Shown: in pieces, positions 26,102 to 33,740 of the stretch
Layout: each line of letters begins with the position of its first letter
Numbering within the stretch: position 1 is the first letter of the stretch
Assembly (NCBI RefSeq): GCF_030816615.1
Contig: NZ_JAUSYD010000001.1
Coordinates: 3,596,001-3,660,000 of the forward strand
Length of the DNA stretch: 64,000 nucleotides
Direction of reading: 5' to 3'
Source of the DNA: Streptomyces sp. B1I3
Lineage (GTDB): Bacteria; Actinomycetota; Actinomycetes; Streptomycetales; Streptomycetaceae
Position numbers and translations under genes: made by a program
The notes under the pieces: generated by a model
Told to the model about the DNA's origin: nothing
Database searches by the model: none
The model's input: the letters and a program-made list of their open reading frames with translations, nothing else

Positions 26102-27370
26102 TCAGCTGTCGGCGTGCAGCAGCACGGGAAGCCGCCGGTGCCCGTTGGATATGAACGACGGCAGGAGTTCGAGCCGATCGGACGGGTCCTCGAGCCGCAT
26201 GCCGGGGAACCTGCGGAAAAGGGCTTCGAGGGCGATCACGGCGTCCAGTCTGGCCAGCGGTGCGCCGAGGCAGTAATGCACACCGAATCCGAAGGCCAGG
26301 TGCTCACGGCGCTTTTCCCGGGTCACGTCGAATACGTCCGCGTCGTCGCCGTGGACCTCCGGATCCCGGCCGGCCCCGGCGAGCGAGATGAGGATCGCGT
26401 CCCCCTTGGCGATGACGACATCGGCGATCTCGATGTCCTCGACCGCATAACGAAGGGGGACATGGAAACCGGACGGCTCGCAGCGCAGGATCTCGTCCAC
26501 GACGTCGTCCCAGGTCGCCACCCCGGCGTGTACGAGCGCGAGTTGGCCGGGGTGCCGCAGGAGGCTGTGCACCGCGTGGTCGAGGAGGTTGACCGTCGTC
26601 TCGTATCCGGCCGATATGACGAGCAGGAGCGTGTCCACGAGCTCCTGTCTGGTCAGCCCATCCCCGTCCCCCTCCCCGTCCTGGCCGTCGCGCGCAGCGA
26701 TCAGGTGCGTGATGAGGTCGTCCTGCGGGGTGGCGCGCCTGGTCTCGATCAGTTCGTCGAGGGCGGCGTAGAGCTCCCTCACGTTGCTCTCCACCGTATG
26801 GGCCGGAACCGCGGTCAGGAAGGTGAGGCCGATCCTCTCCTGCAGCCGCTCCCGCGACTCCTCCGGGATACCGAGGAAGTCGCAGATGACCTGCACGGGC
26901 AGAGCGGCGGCGAACTGCTCGCGCAGATCCACCACCGTGCCAGGGGGCACCTCGGCCAGGCGGTCGAGCAGGGAGTGCGTGATCGCGGTGATCGTGGGGG
27001 CGAGCGTGCTGATGTTGCGTGCGGTGAACGCCTTCGTGACGAGCTTTCTGAGACGTCTGTGTTCGTCGCCGTACGCGGTGATCATGCTGCGCACGGAGAC
27101 CCAGAGGGAGAGCGGCCAGCCGGCGGGGACGTCTCCGTTGATCCAGGCCGGCCAGTGCTGTTCCGCGTCCTTCGACACCCGCCGGTCCGTCAGCAGTTGC
27201 CTGATGGCCCACTGGCTGGTGACGGACCAGGCGAAGATGCCGCCGGGGAGCATGACGGGGGCTATCGGGCCCCGTGCCCGCAGCCGCGCTATCTCTTCGT
27301 GCGGGTCCCGTCCGTTGGCGTCGAGACGAACCGGATCGGTCGGGCGGACAGCAGAAGCGATATTCATCAT
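26102..27370 (-). CDS. Cytochrome P450
   Basis: A 422-residue soluble bacterial P450. Heme-binding FGFGVHYCLGAPLAR has the ligand Cys at 367. The ExxR is EILR (about 298-301), and the oxygen-activating I-helix reads VISAGYETTVN with Thr retained. It is convergent with the AfsA-reductase pair. In S. rochei a P450 (SrrO) beside an AfsA homologue tailors the signal molecule, so a signal-tailoring role is possible; oxidation of the cluster's product is the alternative. Two consecutive ATGs start it, preceded by GGAGAGAGG. Confidence 0.9.
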   Translation of the reverse strand: MMNIASAVRPTDPVRLDANGRDPHEEIARLRARGPIAPVMLPGGIFAWSVTSQWAIRQLLTDRRVSKDAEQHWPAWINGDVPAGWPLSLWVSVRSMITAYGDEHRRLRKLVTKAFTARNISTLAPTITAITHSLLDRLAEVPPGTVVDLREQFAAALPVQVICDFLGIPEESRERLQERIGLTFLTAVPAHTVESNVRELYAALDELIETRRATPQDDLITHLIAARDGQDGEGDGDGLTRQELVDTLLLVISAGYETTVNLLDHAVHSLLRHPGQLALVHAGVATWDDVVDEILRCEPSGFHVPLRYAVEDIEIADVVIAKGDAILISLAGAGRDPEVHGDDADVFDVTREKRREHLAFGFGVHYCLGAPLARLDAVIALEALFRRFPGMRLEDPSDRLELLPSFISNGHRRLPVLLHADS

Positions 27371-27529
27371 CTGGCCTCTCTCCGGGGATTACCGTAACCG
27401 ACGTGAGCTTCACATAGTCTGCACACTTCTCATCCGCGTCCAGGGCCCGTTTTCCTTACGCAGGCACCTTGGCCGTGCATTTATTCATGACGCGGGTCGA
27501 ACGGCTGATTCCACATGCCGGCACGCCGG

Positions 27530-27550
27530 AAGGAATGCAGGTGATTCCTT
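27530..27550. repeat. Inverted repeat AAGGAAT-N7-ATTCCTT
   Basis: A perfect 7-7-7 inverted repeat in the gap between the response-regulator stop and the P450 start. It could be a regulatory site for the P450 promoter or a weak hairpin after the regulator gene. Confidence 0.45.
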
Positions 27551-27632
27551 TCGGGGGCCGTGGAAAAAGATCTCCCCCGGGCGTGGGCGCGACATCTCCC
27601 GTGCCCGCGAGGCCGCGCCCCGGCGGGCGCCC

Positions 27633-28433
27633 TCAGCAGGAGCCGATCTGGAAACCGACGCCGCGGACGGTGAGGATCCAGTCGCCGGAGCCGAGCTTGC
27701 TGCGGAGACTGCACACGTGCGTGTCCAGCGTCCGTCTGGACCATGAGCCGGCCCACACCTCGCGCATGAGCCGCTCCCGGGAGAGCACGTCCCCCGGGTG
27801 CGAGACCAGCAGGTTGAGGAGGTCGAACTCCTTGGGCGTCAGGTCGAGCCGCTGTCCGGCCAGGGTCGCCCTCCGCCTCTCCTTGTCCACCCGCAGCCCG
27901 CTGTGCGAGGTGACCCCCGGGGTGGCCGCGGTCGCGGGGGCGCCGGGGACCGCACGGGGGCGGGAACGGCGCATGACCGCGTCCATGCGCGCCATGAGTT
28001 CACGGAACCCGTAGGGCTTCACGAGATAGTCGTCCGCGCCGGCCTGCAGACCGAGCACCCGGTCCAGCTCGCTGGCTCGGGCGGTGACCGCGATCACCGG
28101 CTTGTCGTCCACCAGCCGGATGCTCCGGCAGACCTCCAGGCCGTCGAGATCGGGGAGCTCCAGGTCGAGGAGGACCAGGTCGGCCTCCTGATAGGCCTCC
28201 AGGGCGCCTTTCCCCGTGCCGACGTTCCTCGCCCGGTGGCCATGGCGCTGCAAGGCCTGGGTCAGGAGGGCCGCCTCGTCCGGCCTGCTCTCGACCACCA
28301 GGACCCGCCACCTGCTCCCGGCCTCGGGAACCGGCGGCGGAGCCGCGGCGGAGCCCGCGTGCCCGGCCTCCCGGAGCGGCACTTCGTGCGACGCGGAACC
28401 ACGGTGCGCGAGCAGGGCTGTCTTGCCAGCCAT
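27633..28433 (-). CDS. Atypical OmpR-family response regulator (cluster-situated)
   Basis: A 266-residue orphan regulator with a 42-residue leader, a receiver domain and a winged-helix DNA-binding domain (LRVDKERRRATLAGQRLDLTPKEFDLL to LRSKLGSGDWILTVRGVGFQIG). Asp90 and Lys139 are kept, but the acidic pocket usually formed by two acidic residues reads Glu48-Ser49 (VVESRPDE). Such regulators in antibiotic clusters (JadR1 and others) often work without phosphorylation and may bind the end product. No kinase gene is nearby. ATG 28433 follows AAGGGA. Confidence 0.85.
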   Translation of the reverse strand: MAGKTALLAHRGSASHEVPLREAGHAGSAAAPPPVPEAGSRWRVLVVESRPDEAALLTQALQRHGHRARNVGTGKGALEAYQEADLVLLDLELPDLDGLEVCRSIRLVDDKPVIAVTARASELDRVLGLQAGADDYLVKPYGFRELMARMDAVMRRSRPRAVPGAPATAATPGVTSHSGLRVDKERRRATLAGQRLDLTPKEFDLLNLLVSHPGDVLSRERLMREVWAGSWSRRTLDTHVCSLRSKLGSGDWILTVRGVGFQIGSC

Positions 28434-28677
28434 GGCTTTCCCTTCCCCCTGGACTGAGCTCCCATGCAACCGACTGCCGAAATTAAAACTCTGCTGAATG
28501 TTTTTGTCAAAGGGGAGTACTGACGGGTATATGCCTGTTAACGCCGATTTGCGCCCATCATTCGAGCACCCACTTCGTCTGCCTTTTCCGCCGGGGCGCG
28601 ATCACGGTGCATCGAATCAGCCGACCATGGTGACGAAAGCCGCATAACGCCTTTCGAGGTGGCGCCAAATCATTCGC

Positions 28678-28695
28678 GAAGGTATTGATACCTTC
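28678..28695. promoter_or_regulatory. Perfect palindrome abutting a TetR gene start
   Basis: GAAGGTAT-TG-ATACCTTC is a perfect 8-2-8 palindrome ending one base before the ATG at 28696. It lies where an autorepressor would block transcription, and its GGTAT/ATACC core resembles ARE half-sites. Confidence 0.65.
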
Positions 28696-29403
28696 ATGTC
28701 GCCGTCACTCCCACCGGATGGACCTGAGCCGCAAGCCCCCCTCCCCGAGGAAGGAGGCAAGCAGGAACGCGCCGTCCGCACCCGTCAGGCCCTGATCCGC
28801 TCGGCCGCCGAGCAGTTCGAGAGACACGGGTACGAGAAGACGCGCCTGAGCGAGGTGAGCAACGGCGCCGGCGTGACGAGCGGAGCCCTGCACTTCCACT
28901 TCCGCAGCAAGACCGAACTCGCCGCCGCCGTCGAGAGTGCCGCGGTACGCAGCCTGTACCGCGCGGCGTGGCGGGCCCAGCAGGAGCCGGTCGGCGCCCT
29001 GCAGACGCTCATCGACGTCACGCACGCCCTCATGCGCCTGCTGTACGAGGACGTGGTCGCACGAGCCGGGCTCCGGCTCAACAGCGAAGCGGCCTCCGAA
29101 CGACTGTGCCGCAGCCTGCGGCACGGGTGGCAGAGCTGCGTCCAGCAACTGCTGGCCCGCGCCGCCGACCGGGGCGAGCTCGCCGGTACCCCGGCGCCGC
29201 CGCACCTGGCCGGGACCGTGACCGCTGCGACGACCGGCTACGAGGTCCTCGCCAGGGAGAACCGGGAATGGCTCTCCCACCGGGCGGTCACCGAACTGTG
29301 GCAGCTCCTGCTGCCGGGGGCCGTCACACCGGACACCCTGGCCGGACTGCGCCCGGAGGGCACGGCGGACCTGCTCTGCCGGGCCGGCGGCTCCACGCCG
29401 TGA
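28696..29403 (+). CDS. TetR regulator, ScbR2/pseudo-receptor-like
   Basis: A 235-residue TetR protein. A 24-residue acidic leader precedes the DNA-binding domain RQALIRSAAEQFERHGYEKTRLSEVSNGAGVTSGALHFHFRSKTELA, whose G-ALHFHF-K-ELA recognition region resembles gamma-butyrolactone receptor homologues. Clusters with a true receptor often carry such a second, pseudo-receptor copy that responds to the antibiotic itself. The absence of a ribosome site and the palindrome directly before ATG suggest a leaderless, self-repressed gene. Confidence 0.8.
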   Translation: MSPSLPPDGPEPQAPLPEEGGKQERAVRTRQALIRSAAEQFERHGYEKTRLSEVSNGAGVTSGALHFHFRSKTELAAAVESAAVRSLYRAAWRAQQEPVGALQTLIDVTHALMRLLYEDVVARAGLRLNSEAASERLCRSLRHGWQSCVQQLLARAADRGELAGTPAPPHLAGTVTAATTGYEVLARENREWLSHRAVTELWQLLLPGAVTPDTLAGLRPEGTADLLCRAGGSTP

Positions 29404-29516
29404 CGGGGCCGCCGTACGCACGCCGGCCGGCCCACACCGTGGCCCAGGACCCGTACGGCACGGCGGACCCACGGCACGGCATCACCACGGCACGCGAGGA
29501 GCGCCGGAACACGCGT

Positions 29517-29558
29517 GAGGGCCCCGTGCTCGGCCAGGAGGCCGAGCACGGGGCCCTC
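29517..29558. terminator. Bidirectional terminator between TetR and MFS genes
   Basis: A perfect 19-base-pair stem (GAGGGCCCCGTGCTCGGCC and complement) with an AGGA loop in the convergent gap 29404-29691. Confidence 0.9.
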
Positions 29559-29691
29559 GGGGCACCGCGGACGGAGAGGCCCGACGGGGGATGGGCGTGA
29601 CCCCTCCGGCTCCGCGGTGCGTCACGGGGTGTGCGGGCAGCTGCCGTACGGCCTGCCGCCGCGCTCCCCCGCCGTACGGGTGGGCGGTCCG

Positions 29692-30897
29692 CTACGTTCC
29701 CTCCGGCCGCTTGGCGGGGAAGGCGTGCCTGCGCGCCACCAGGACGACCAGCAGCACCGGCGCCATCAGCAGCACGACGCTCCAGGGGAAGGAATCGGGG
29801 CCGAAGGACCCCAGCAGGAGCCCGCCGACCGCTCCACCGCCGGCCATGAAGGAGTTCCACGTGGTGACCAGCAGGGCCTGGCCCCGGTCACCCCCGGCGT
29901 CGGTGACGGCCGTCTGCAGGAGCGTGGTGACGCCGCCCCAGCCGAGTCCCCAGAGCACCATCGCGCCGTAGACCACCACGACGTTCGAGGCCAGGACGGC
30001 CAGCAGGGCGGCTGCGACGAGGAACAGGGCGCTGCTGACGATGAGCAGCATCCGGAGTCTGCGGTCCACCATGGCGCCGGTGATCCAGATGCTCACGACG
30101 GAGGCGATCCCGAAGACGAGCAGGACCACGTCCCGGGAGTCGCCCATCCCGTTCTCGTCGAGGAAGGTGGAGATATAGGTGTAGAGGATGTTGTGGGCCA
30201 GTACGTAGGCCGCGACGACGAACAGCACGGCCGCGACCCCCGGAAGCGCCAGGGCCTTGAGGATCGGCTCGCGGGCACCGGGCTTCTGTCCGGGCGAGTC
30301 CGGGACCGTGAGATGGATCCATCCCAGCAGGAGGACGGAGACCACGGTCACCAGGCCGAAGGTGAGGCGCCACCCGAACAGGCCGCCGAGGAAGGTTCCG
30401 GCGGGGATGCCCAGTGACAGGGCCAGTGGTACCCCGGCCATGGTGATGGCGATGGCACGCCCCTGGAGGTGCGGGGGCGCCAGGCGCCGTGCGTACCCGA
30501 CCAGTTCCGCCCAGACCGCCGCCGCGGCGACACCGGCGAGGAGCCGGAAGACCATGGTCAGCGGGTAGCTGGAGGAGAGTGCCGTCACGGTGTTGGCGAC
30601 CGCGAACATCGTGACGGACAGCATCAGGAGCCGCTTGCGCCTCCAGCGTGCCGTGGTCACGGACAGCGGGATGGCCGATACACCGGTGGCGATGGCGTAG
30701 ATCGTGAGCGCCTGGCCCATGGCCGACTCGCTGACCGAGAGGTCGCCGGCCATCTCGGGCAGGACGCCGGCCGGGAGGGCCTCGGTCAGGATGCCCATGA
30801 AGGCCGCGGTGGCCAGCGCCAGCAGCGGCGACAGGGGCAGCTTGCGGTTGTCGGGGGGCGGGGACGTGCCGAGGAGGTCTGTCTGCGTGGTTGACAT
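29692..30897 (-). CDS. MFS efflux transporter
   Basis: A 401-residue major facilitator with about 12 membrane helices, of the AraJ/SotB drug-efflux type (LPAGVLPEMAGDLSVSESAMGQALTIYAIATG at the start; motif A-like VTTARWRRKRLLML near residue 78). It probably exports the cluster product. Its promoter holds a MerR-type operator, and the predicted transcript starts at or very near the ATG, so it is controlled by the divergent MerR gene. Confidence 0.88.
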   Translation of the reverse strand: MSTTQTDLLGTSPPPDNRKLPLSPLLALATAAFMGILTEALPAGVLPEMAGDLSVSESAMGQALTIYAIATGVSAIPLSVTTARWRRKRLLMLSVTMFAVANTVTALSSSYPLTMVFRLLAGVAAAAVWAELVGYARRLAPPHLQGRAIAITMAGVPLALSLGIPAGTFLGGLFGWRLTFGLVTVVSVLLLGWIHLTVPDSPGQKPGAREPILKALALPGVAAVLFVVAAYVLAHNILYTYISTFLDENGMGDSRDVVLLVFGIASVVSIWITGAMVDRRLRMLLIVSSALFLVAAALLAVLASNVVVVYGAMVLWGLGWGGVTTLLQTAVTDAGGDRGQALLVTTWNSFMAGGGAVGGLLLGSFGPDSFPWSVVLLMAPVLLVVLVARRHAFPAKRPEGT

Positions 30898-30903
30898 AAC
30901 GGT

Positions 30904-30936
30904 ATCCTGAAACCCTCACATTGATGTGAATGTCAA
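30904..30936 (-). promoter_or_regulatory. MerR-type promoter/operator for the MFS gene
   Basis: On the minus strand TTGACA (30936-30931) is followed by a long 19-21 base spacer and a weak -10 (CAGGAT, 30909-30904). The spacer contains the perfect dyad TCACAT-TG-ATGTGA (30916-30929). An over-long spacer carrying a dyad is the hallmark of MerR-activated promoters. Confidence 0.72.
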
Positions 30937-30970
30937 GTGGACGTGAGCGGAGTGGGTGGAGGTAGGTCAC

Positions 30971-31414
30971 ATGCGGATCGGCGAACTCTCCGAGCGGACG
31001 GGGACACCGCGCAGGCTGCTGCGCTACTACGAGGAGCAGGAGCTCCTGGTGCCCGGCCGGTCCCCGAACGGGTACCGCGACTACGCCGAAGGCTGTGTGG
31101 ACCGGGTCCTGCAGATCCGGGGCATGCTCGAGGCCGGTCTGTCGACGCGGATCATCAAGCAGGTGCTTCCCTGCATCAACGACCCCCGGGCCATTCACGT
31201 CTCCGGTGCCACCGAGGAGACGATCGCCACCCTGGAGCACGAGCGTGACCGCATGGCCGACCGCATCCGGTGCCTGATCCGCAGTCACGACGCCATCACC
31301 GGCTACCTGGAGGCGGTGCGCCGTGACCGCCTGTCCTCCGGAGAAGCACCGGTGACCGCTTACCCGATGGCCGGCTCCCCGGCCGTACCCCTTTCCGTGA
31401 CCGAGGCGGCCTGA
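30971..31414 (+). CDS. MerR-family regulator
   Basis: 147 residues from ATG 30971, with GGAGGT 7 bases upstream. The winged-helix domain opens MRIGELSERTGTPRRLLRYYEEQELLVPGRSPNGYRDY; a coiled-coil follows (about 80-120). The C-terminal part has no obvious metal-binding cluster (only isolated Cys), so a small-molecule inducer is more likely than a metal. It is divergent from the MFS pump and should activate it. Its 3' end is convergent with the FAH-family gene. Confidence 0.87.
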   Translation: MRIGELSERTGTPRRLLRYYEEQELLVPGRSPNGYRDYAEGCVDRVLQIRGMLEAGLSTRIIKQVLPCINDPRAIHVSGATEETIATLEHERDRMADRIRCLIRSHDAITGYLEAVRRDRLSSGEAPVTAYPMAGSPAVPLSVTEAA

Positions 31415-32295
31415 GGGGCGTAGCGGACCACGTTGGACAGCACGGCGCCGTGGCTGGACACGTCGATGACCATGCGGTCACCGTCCTCGATCCGGAAGCC
31501 GTCGTGGTACGTGGCCTTGTCCGCCCCCATGAAGAGGTAGTTGACCTGGCCGGGGCGGCGCAGCGCCGGGTAGGAGAACAGGTACCGCGTCATGTCGTCG
31601 AAGCGGTGGAAGATGGAGTCGGCGCCGCACGAGAAGTCGCCCTCCCAGGCCGTGGCCCCGTCGCGCTCGACCGTGACGCGTCCCGTCACCGTCCGCGGCG
31701 GCTCGCCGAGGTAGAGCCACGGGGTCATGGAGGTCTCGCACAGCTTCGCGTACGGCGTCCAGGCCCAGGGGTTCTTCAGGTGCAGCCCGATGTCGTTGAG
31801 GTCGTTGCCGAAGCTGTAGCCGGCATAGTGCGGGTTCCCGTCGTCGTCGTTGACGTGGACGAGGACGACCTCCGGTTCCTCCAGGAGCCAGACGGGATCG
31901 GCGGGGGTGGTCAGCAGCTCGTCCGGCATGCGCAGCCAGGAGCCGAATCCCTTGATGTAGTAGTTCGGCGGGGTGAACTCCTCGTCCGGTTCCGGGGCGC
32001 GGTCGAACTTGGAGCGGTGCGTCCCCATGAAACCGTTGATCAGCGACTCACCGGTGGACGTGGGCAGCAGCGGGGGCAGGAAGCGCAGGCCGGACCCGGG
32101 ATCGCCGAGGGTCACGGTGACCGTGTCGGCCGACTCCGTGACGGCCGCCTCCACCGCCTCGGGGCCGCCGGCCAGGACAGCCGCGCGTAACCGGCCCTCC
32201 TCGACCGCGTACAGCGTGTGCGGGGTGCCCTGCGCGGGGATGCCCAGGCCCGCGTAACGCCTGCCCCTGTACTCGCACTCGAAGATGATGGACAT
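31360..32295 (-). CDS. FAH-superfamily protein with a TTA codon (last gene of the carrier operon)
   Basis: 311 residues from ATG 32295, which has AGGAGGT 10 bases upstream; a GTG at 32373 overlapping the previous stop is the alternative. It resembles the GguC-like branch of the fumarylacetoacetate hydrolase superfamily (YYIKGFGSW, VVLVHVNDDDGNPHYAGYSFGNDLNDIGLH, and IEDGDRMVIDVSSHG near the end). Members hydrolyse, decarboxylate or isomerise beta-keto or 2-oxo acids with a metal. Codon 36 (32190-32188) is TTA, so expression should need bldA tRNA. The substrate is unknown. Its 3' end overlaps that of the MerR gene by 55 bases. Confidence 0.75.
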   Translation of the reverse strand: MSIIFECEYRGRRYAGLGIPAQGTPHTLYAVEEGRLRAAVLAGGPEAVEAAVTESADTVTVTLGDPGSGLRFLPPLLPTSTGESLINGFMGTHRSKFDRAPEPDEEFTPPNYYIKGFGSWLRMPDELLTTPADPVWLLEEPEVVLVHVNDDDGNPHYAGYSFGNDLNDIGLHLKNPWAWTPYAKLCETSMTPWLYLGEPPRTVTGRVTVERDGATAWEGDFSCGADSIFHRFDDMTRYLFSYPALRRPGQVNYLFMGADKATYHDGFRIEDGDRMVIDVSSHGAVLSNVVRYAPQAASVTERGTAGEPAIG

Positions 32296-32369
32296 GGTGT
32301 CGGTGACCTCCTGCTGGTCTTCCGGGTCCGGACGGTGTTCCCGGCCGGGTTCGTCGGTTCGTTCGGGCG

Positions 32370-33674
32370 TCACGCCCCGGCCCCGCCTGCTGCGGGGCCG
32401 GCACGACGGCCGGTGAGGTCGTGCAGGACCTCGGTGATGCGGTTCAGAGACGTACTGATCCAGGGCAGCCGCAGTGGGTCCGCGGCCGTCAGCGCGGTGG
32501 TGCGCTCGGCGTCGGTCTCGCCGTACAGGCGTGAGGTGGCGGCCCGGATGCGCAGTGGGTCGCCGGGTTCCCCGAACACCGAGCCCGGCAGGACGCCCAC
32601 TCCGTACCGCTCCATGAGCAGGTCCGCCAGGCCCGTACCGCCCCGCACCCCGTGGACCCGGTCGAGCCGGTCCCGCAGGGGTTCGAAGTCGGGGTAGAGG
32701 TAGCTCGTGGCCCGTACCGGCGTCACCAGGGCGCCGGCCCCGGCGAACCGCCGGGCCGCCGCCCGGACGACCACCTCGTGGAGCCGGCGGCCGGCGGCGA
32801 TGTGCGCGACGACCTCGGGCGGTTCCTCGAGCGCGTAGGCGGCGGCCTCCTGGACGGGTGCGGCGGTGCTCGACCAGATCTGGCTGACGACGCCGAGCAG
32901 TCGTGCGTGCACCGCGCGCCCCGTCACGCTGTCGGGGAGACGGGCGACGCCCAGCCGCCAGCCGCCGAGTGCCAGGTTCTTGGTGATCCCGGTGGTGACC
33001 ACCGTCCGCTCGGGAGCGAAGAGCGCGGGGGACGGCGCCCTGTCACCGGTGCCGAACACGAGGTCGCCGTAGATCTCGTCGGAGACGATGACGAGGTCGA
33101 GTTCCCTGGCGGTCCGCGCCAGCCGGCGCACGGTCTCCGGTGAGGCGATGGTGCCCGTCGGGTTGTCGGGCAGGGTGACCACCACGCACCGCGGGTCGCG
33201 TCCCTGCGCCCGGGCCCCGGCCACCGCGTCGCGCAGGCCGTCCGGATCGGGCACCCCGCCCTCACCGGGCAGCGTGGGGACCGGCACCGGTTGCGCCCCT
33301 GCCAGCCGGGCCTGGGCGCTGTAGCTGACCCAGCTCGGCACCGGCACCACCACGTCACCGCCGACGGCGAGCATCAGCGCGTAGAGCAGGGGCTTGCTCC
33401 CCGGTCCGCAGACCACCAGGCCGGGGTCGGTGGCCAGGCCCCGGCGCCCCCAGTACCCGGCTGCCGCCGCCCGCAGCCGCGGGCTCCCGGACACGGAGCC
33501 GTAGGCGTTGCGCCCGGCCGCGTCGGCGAGCCGCCGCCTCAGCTCGGGGAGTACCGGCAGGCCGACCTCGCCACTGGCCAGGGACAGCACCTCCTGGCCC
33601 GCCAAACGTCGACGGGCCAGCGCTTCGTCTGCGGCGAGCGTGGCCGACATGGCCACGGGCGCGGGACCTGACAT
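32370..33674 (-). CDS. Class I/II PLP-dependent aminotransferase
   Basis: 434 residues from ATG 33674 (GGAG 6 bases upstream; a GTG at 33731 is less likely). Fold-type I features: DNPTG near residue 170, SDEIYGDLV near 199, and the PLP-binding Lys in TTGITKNLALGGWRLG. The family acts on aspartate, aromatic or branched amino acids. In this operon it may aminate the aldehyde made by the kinase-reductase pair, or supply an alpha-amino acid. LysJ/ArgD enzymes, the usual partners of LysW pathways, are class III, so this would be a replacement. Confidence 0.85.
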   Translation of the reverse strand: MSGPAPVAMSATLAADEALARRRLAGQEVLSLASGEVGLPVLPELRRRLADAAGRNAYGSVSGSPRLRAAAAGYWGRRGLATDPGLVVCGPGSKPLLYALMLAVGGDVVVPVPSWVSYSAQARLAGAQPVPVPTLPGEGGVPDPDGLRDAVAGARAQGRDPRCVVVTLPDNPTGTIASPETVRRLARTARELDLVIVSDEIYGDLVFGTGDRAPSPALFAPERTVVTTGITKNLALGGWRLGVARLPDSVTGRAVHARLLGVVSQIWSSTAAPVQEAAAYALEEPPEVVAHIAAGRRLHEVVVRAAARRFAGAGALVTPVRATSYLYPDFEPLRDRLDRVHGVRGGTGLADLLMERYGVGVLPGSVFGEPGDPLRIRAATSRLYGETDAERTTALTAADPLRLPWISTSLNRITEVLHDLTGRRAGPAAGGAGA

Positions 33675-33740
33675 GGTGTCTCCGTAGGGTGTCGGGTGCC
33701 CCGGCGGGGCAGGCCGGGGACGGGGGGTCACGGCGCGGGG

